A stretch of 64,000 nucleotides of DNA from Ancylomarina euxina (GTDB lineage Bacteria > Bacteroidota > Bacteroidia > Bacteroidales > Marinifilaceae): the NCBI RefSeq assembly GCF_003863355.1, contig NZ_QQWG01000006.1, forward strand, positions 62,001 through 126,000. The letters run 5' to 3'. This document shows positions 60,970-64,000 of the stretch, one piece after another. Within the stretch, counting starts at the first letter, position 1, and each line of letters opens with the position of its first letter. The notes under the pieces were generated by a model that was not told the DNA's origin, made no database searches, and saw only the letters and a list, made by a program, of their open reading frames with translations. Made by a program: the position numbers and the translations under genes.

Positions 60970-63900
60970 TTACTTATAATTTTTCTTCTCAGTGATGTAA
61001 TAAATCAATGGGACAATTAACAGAGTTAAGAATGTTGATGCGATAGTTCCACCCATGAGTGAAATAGCTAATCCCTGGAAAATCGGGTCGAATAAAATTA
61101 CTACGGCTCCAATCACAACGGTTCCTGCTGTTAGTAGAATTGGTGTTGTTCTTACGGCTCCCGCTTCAATAACTGCCTCTTTTAAAGGACTGCCCTCAGC
61201 CAGTCGGAGGTTAATAAAGTCGATGAGCAATATGGAATTCCGAACCATGATACCCGCCAGTGCAATCAAGCCAATCATCGATGTTGCGGTAAAGAAAGCA
61301 CCCATCAACCAGTGACCAACCAAAATACCTACAAGTGATAACGGAATAGCAACCATCATCACAAAAGGAACCTTAAAGTTTTGGAACCAGCCAATAATCA
61401 GCATATAGATTACGAGTAGAACCACAGCAAAAGCAGTTCCCAGATCGCGGAACACCTCGTAGGTTATTTGCCACTCACCATCCCACTTCAGACTATAATC
61501 ATCCTCGAATAGAGGCTGTTGTGTATACTCCTCGGTTAAAGAAAAACCTTGTGGTACCTTAATCTCATCCAAGTTTTCTGAGATGTCCATAATACCATAA
61601 ACCGGGCTTTCAAGTTTGCCTGCAACGTCAGCTGTCACATAAACGACACGCTTCTGATTTTTGCGGTAAATACTCTTCTCTTTGGTAATTTCCTTAATCT
61701 CCACGATATCGCCGATGGCAAGCATCTCACCTGTTTGAGTTAAAATGTTCACCTTTTTCAGATCATTCAAGCTTGATCTCTCCTCCTCTTTCAAACGTAG
61801 ATTAATTCCAATTTGGTCATGCTCTTTTTCTCGATAGAACTGAGACACATCCTGTCCATTCAGGGTCATTGCAATAGTCTGAACAACTTGCTGTGTATTA
61901 ACACCTGCCAACATAGCCTTCTCCTTATTCACATCAAACTGGTATTCTTTCTGATCATCTTCAATCAACCAATCCACATCAACCACATCAGGTGTTTTGC
62001 TAAATAGTGTTTTCAATTGAGAAGCAATAGCGATTTGTTCCTGATCATTAGGACCATAAATTTCAGCAACAAGAGTCGACATAACTGGAGGGCCTGGAGG
62101 AACTTCTACAACTTTAACATTGGCATTAAACTTCTTACCAATGGCTTGTAAACCTGGTCGCATCGCCTTTGCAATATCATGTGATTGTTCGTCTCTATCG
62201 TGTTTATGAGTCAGATTCACCTGAATATCGGCCATATTAGCCCCACGACGTAAATCGTAATGACGAACCAAACCGTTGAAATTCATTGGAGCAGCTGTTC
62301 CAATGTAACACTGATAATCCATTACATTGTTTTGCTGTGCTACATAGGCCGCAAGCTCTTTAGTGACCATTGCTGTACGCTCAAGAGTTGTCCCCTCAGG
62401 CATATCAATAATCACCTGAAATTCATTTTTATTATCAAAAGGCAACATCTTAACCGCTACCATTTTGAAATAAACCAAAGTAGTCGAGGCCAATAAAAGA
62501 ACCGTTACTGAAATGATAAATGACCAGCGTAATTTTGGAGATTCCAACATAGGACGCATGGCTTTATTGTACAGTTTGTATATCAAACCATCCTCCAGCT
62601 TAAACTTACTCTCAATATCTTCTTCTTCATGTTCTCCGCCTTTCAATAAACGATAGGCTAAATAAGGCGTAATGGTTAAGGCAACCAATAGTGAAAATAT
62701 CATGGCAATGGATGCACCAATAGGCATAGGGCTCATATAAGGACCCATTAAACCTGATACGAAAACCATAGGAAGAACTGCTGCAATCACAGTAAAAGTT
62801 GCCAGGATAGTTGGATTACCCACCTCGTCTATTGAAGTAAGAGCTGCTTCCATAAAGGATTTCTTCTTCATCTTAAAATGCCGGTGCATATTCTCTGCAA
62901 TAATAATGGAATCATCCACCACAATACCCGTTACAAATACCAATGCGAAAAGGGTAATTCTATTTAAAGTATAATCCAGATAATAGTAGCTAAACATAGT
63001 CAATGCAAAGGTGATAGGCACCGATAGGAAAACCACTAAACCACCACGCCAGCCCATAGCTAACATCACCACAAAAGTCACAGCTAAAATAGCACCTAAA
63101 AGGTGTAATAAGAGTTCTCCTACCTTATCGGATGCAGTCGCGCCATAGTTTCGGGTCACTTCAACGTGAACATCAGAAGGAATCAAATCCTTTTTCAAAA
63201 GCTCCAGTTTATTTAAAATCTGATCTGAGATTTTCATCGCATCGGCACCTCTACGCTTAGCAATAGAAAGTGTTACAGCTGGATATTCACCTTTAAAAGA
63301 GGCCTGTTTATCGTTAACTTCTCCATAACCAAAACTCACATACTGAGAAGGAATTTCTGGTCCATCAACAACCTCAGCCACTTGTTTCAAATATACTGGG
63401 CTACCCATACTTATTCCTATAACCAGATTAGAAAGCTCTTCAGAATTCTCAATAAAACGACCTGTTTTAACAAGAAATTGATTGTCATTATTATTAAAAG
63501 AACCTGAACCCATTTGTTGGTTCGAAGCTTTAATTTGTTGAGCAATACTTAATGCATCAATATGGTAGTTGGCCATCAACTCGCGATTCAAAACAACTTG
63601 CATCTGACGTGAACGTCCCCCACGAATTGATGTTGATGACACTTCGCTAACTTTCTCAACCTCATTATTCAATTCCTGAGCCATTCGACGCAACTGAAAA
63701 TCATCATACTTCTCACTCCAAAGCGTCAATCCTAAAACGGGAACATCATCAATTGCACGCGTTTTGATTAGTGGAAACGAAATACCTTTAGGCATTTCAT
63801 CCATATGTTTCATGATCTCATTGTACATCTTGACAAGAGAACGCTCTACATCCTCTCCCACATAAAATTGCACAATCAGCATAGCCTGTTCCGACATGGA

Positions 63901-64000
63901 AGTTGAATACACATACTCTACACCTGGAATGTTAGCCACCACTTTTTCAAGAGGCTTCACAATTCTGGATTCAACCTCGGCAGGGCTAGCACCTGGATAG
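60970..64000 (-). CDS. RND efflux transporter permease subunit, 5' end cut by window edge
   Basis: Inner-membrane proton-driven exporter of the AcrB/heavy-metal-efflux superfamily. The frame is open to base 64000 (upstream residues YPGASPAEVESRIVKPLEK). The GTG at 63960 is an internal valine of the conserved block YPGASPxEVE, so about 50 N-terminal residues including the first transmembrane helix are missing. Visible are the porter domain, a transmembrane bundle with the proton-relay region (FVTGIVVDDSIIIAENMHRH), the second porter half, and the C-terminal bundle (GIMVRNSILLIDFINL). Partner membrane-fusion and outer-membrane genes would lie beyond the right edge. Confidence 0.95.
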   Translation of the reverse strand, partial: YPGASPAEVESRIVKPLEKVVANIPGVEYVYSTSMSEQAMLIVQFYVGEDVERSLVKMYNEIMKHMDEMPKGISFPLIKTRAIDDVPVLGLTLWSEKYDDFQLRRMAQELNNEVEKVSEVSSTSIRGGRSRQMQVVLNRELMANYHIDALSIAQQIKASNQQMGSGSFNNNDNQFLVKTGRFIENSEELSNLVIGISMGSPVYLKQVAEVVDGPEIPSQYVSFGYGEVNDKQASFKGEYPAVTLSIAKRRGADAMKISDQILNKLELLKKDLIPSDVHVEVTRNYGATASDKVGELLLHLLGAILAVTFVVMLAMGWRGGLVVFLSVPITFALTMFSYYYLDYTLNRITLFALVFVTGIVVDDSIIIAENMHRHFKMKKKSFMEAALTSIDEVGNPTILATFTVIAAVLPMVFVSGLMGPYMSPMPIGASIAMIFSLLVALTITPYLAYRLLKGGEHEEEDIESKFKLEDGLIYKLYNKAMRPMLESPKLRWSFIISVTVLLLASTTLVYFKMVAVKMLPFDNKNEFQVIIDMPEGTTLERTAMVTKELAAYVAQQNNVMDYQCYIGTAAPMNFNGLVRHYDLRRGANMADIQVNLTHKHDRDEQSHDIAKAMRPGLQAIGKKFNANVKVVEVPPGPPVMSTLVAEIYGPNDQEQIAIASQLKTLFSKTPDVVDVDWLIEDDQKEYQFDVNKEKAMLAGVNTQQVVQTIAMTLNGQDVSQFYREKEHDQIGINLRLKEEERSSLNDLKKVNILTQTGEMLAIGDIVEIKEITKEKSIYRKNQKRVVYVTADVAGKLESPVYGIMDISENLDEIKVPQGFSLTEEYTQQPLFEDDYSLKWDGEWQITYEVFRDLGTAFAVVLLVIYMLIIGWFQNFKVPFVMMVAIPLSLVGILVGHWLMGAFFTATSMIGLIALAGIMVRNSILLIDFINLRLAEGSPLKEAVIEAGAVRTTPILLTAGTVVIGAVVILFDPIFQGLAISLMGGTIASTFLTLLIVPLIYYITEKKNYK

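Noticed and set aside
63958-63960. GTG as the true start of the RND pump
   Set aside because: The reading frame continues to the window edge with conserved RND residues, so this is an internal valine.

Overview
The window is chromosomal DNA from an AT-rich member of the Bacteroidota, most likely a marine Marinilabiliales/Marinifilaceae-type bacterium. That placement is an inference. It rests on Bacteroidota-type promoters (TTTG, 18-21 nt, TAnnTTTG), a carboxypeptidase-regulatory-domain TonB-dependent receptor, a two-component sensor with Reg_prop propellers, Bacteroidota-style lipoproteins and the gene content. No phage, insertion sequence, CRISPR array or rRNA operon was seen.

Layout. 1-3.1 kb: a truncated thioredoxin-like protein, MazG, a small monooxygenase-fold protein and a SAM hydroxide adenosyltransferase (minus strand). 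3.2-9.1 kb: PhoH, PurC, a TonB-dependent receptor and a YitT transporter (plus). 9.2-10.9 kb: YebC and an SDR oxidoreductase (minus). 11.4-12.3 kb: eight identical tRNA-Lys(UUU) genes in tandem with their own promoter and terminator. 12.4-19.8 kb: PyrD, a small beta-grasp-like protein coupled to a 5'-nucleotidase lipoprotein, and several small or secreted proteins. 20.0-32.4 kb: one long arginine/carbamoyl-phosphate operon (acetyltransferase, argG, argC, argD, argB, argE, argH, carA, carB). 33.0-40.1 kb: a J-domain/KTSC protein and glutamate synthase gltD/gltB, with intergenic repeats around gltD. 41.1-46.8 kb: ProC and small metabolic enzymes. 46.9-52.6 kb: an ATP-grasp-like protein, two cold-shock proteins, a PatB/MalY lyase and phosphopentomutase. 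52.8-57.1 kb: a propeller-type sensor kinase and a TlpA thioredoxin. 57.5-60.9 kb: archaeal-type gatE-gatD. The right end holds a truncated RND efflux pump.

The most striking signal is the leader of the arginine operon (about 31.7-32.4 kb, minus strand). From a good promoter it runs through three consecutive units. Each unit is a short unannotated ORF with clustered arginine codons (RRRR, RRR, RRHLR) followed directly by a GC-rich hairpin and a run of T. This is the layout expected of ribosome-mediated transcription attenuation, but in triplicate. A fourth arginine-rich short ORF lies before the first enzyme gene. Nitrogen metabolism is well represented nearby: glutamate synthase makes the glutamate that feeds arginine synthesis and ProC, and CarAB makes the carbamoyl phosphate. 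The expected ornithine-type carbamoyltransferase gene is missing from the operon.

Other points of interest are the GatDE pair in a bacterium, the eight-copy tRNA-Lys array, and a C10 tract in the signal peptide of the propeller sensor that could make it phase-variable.
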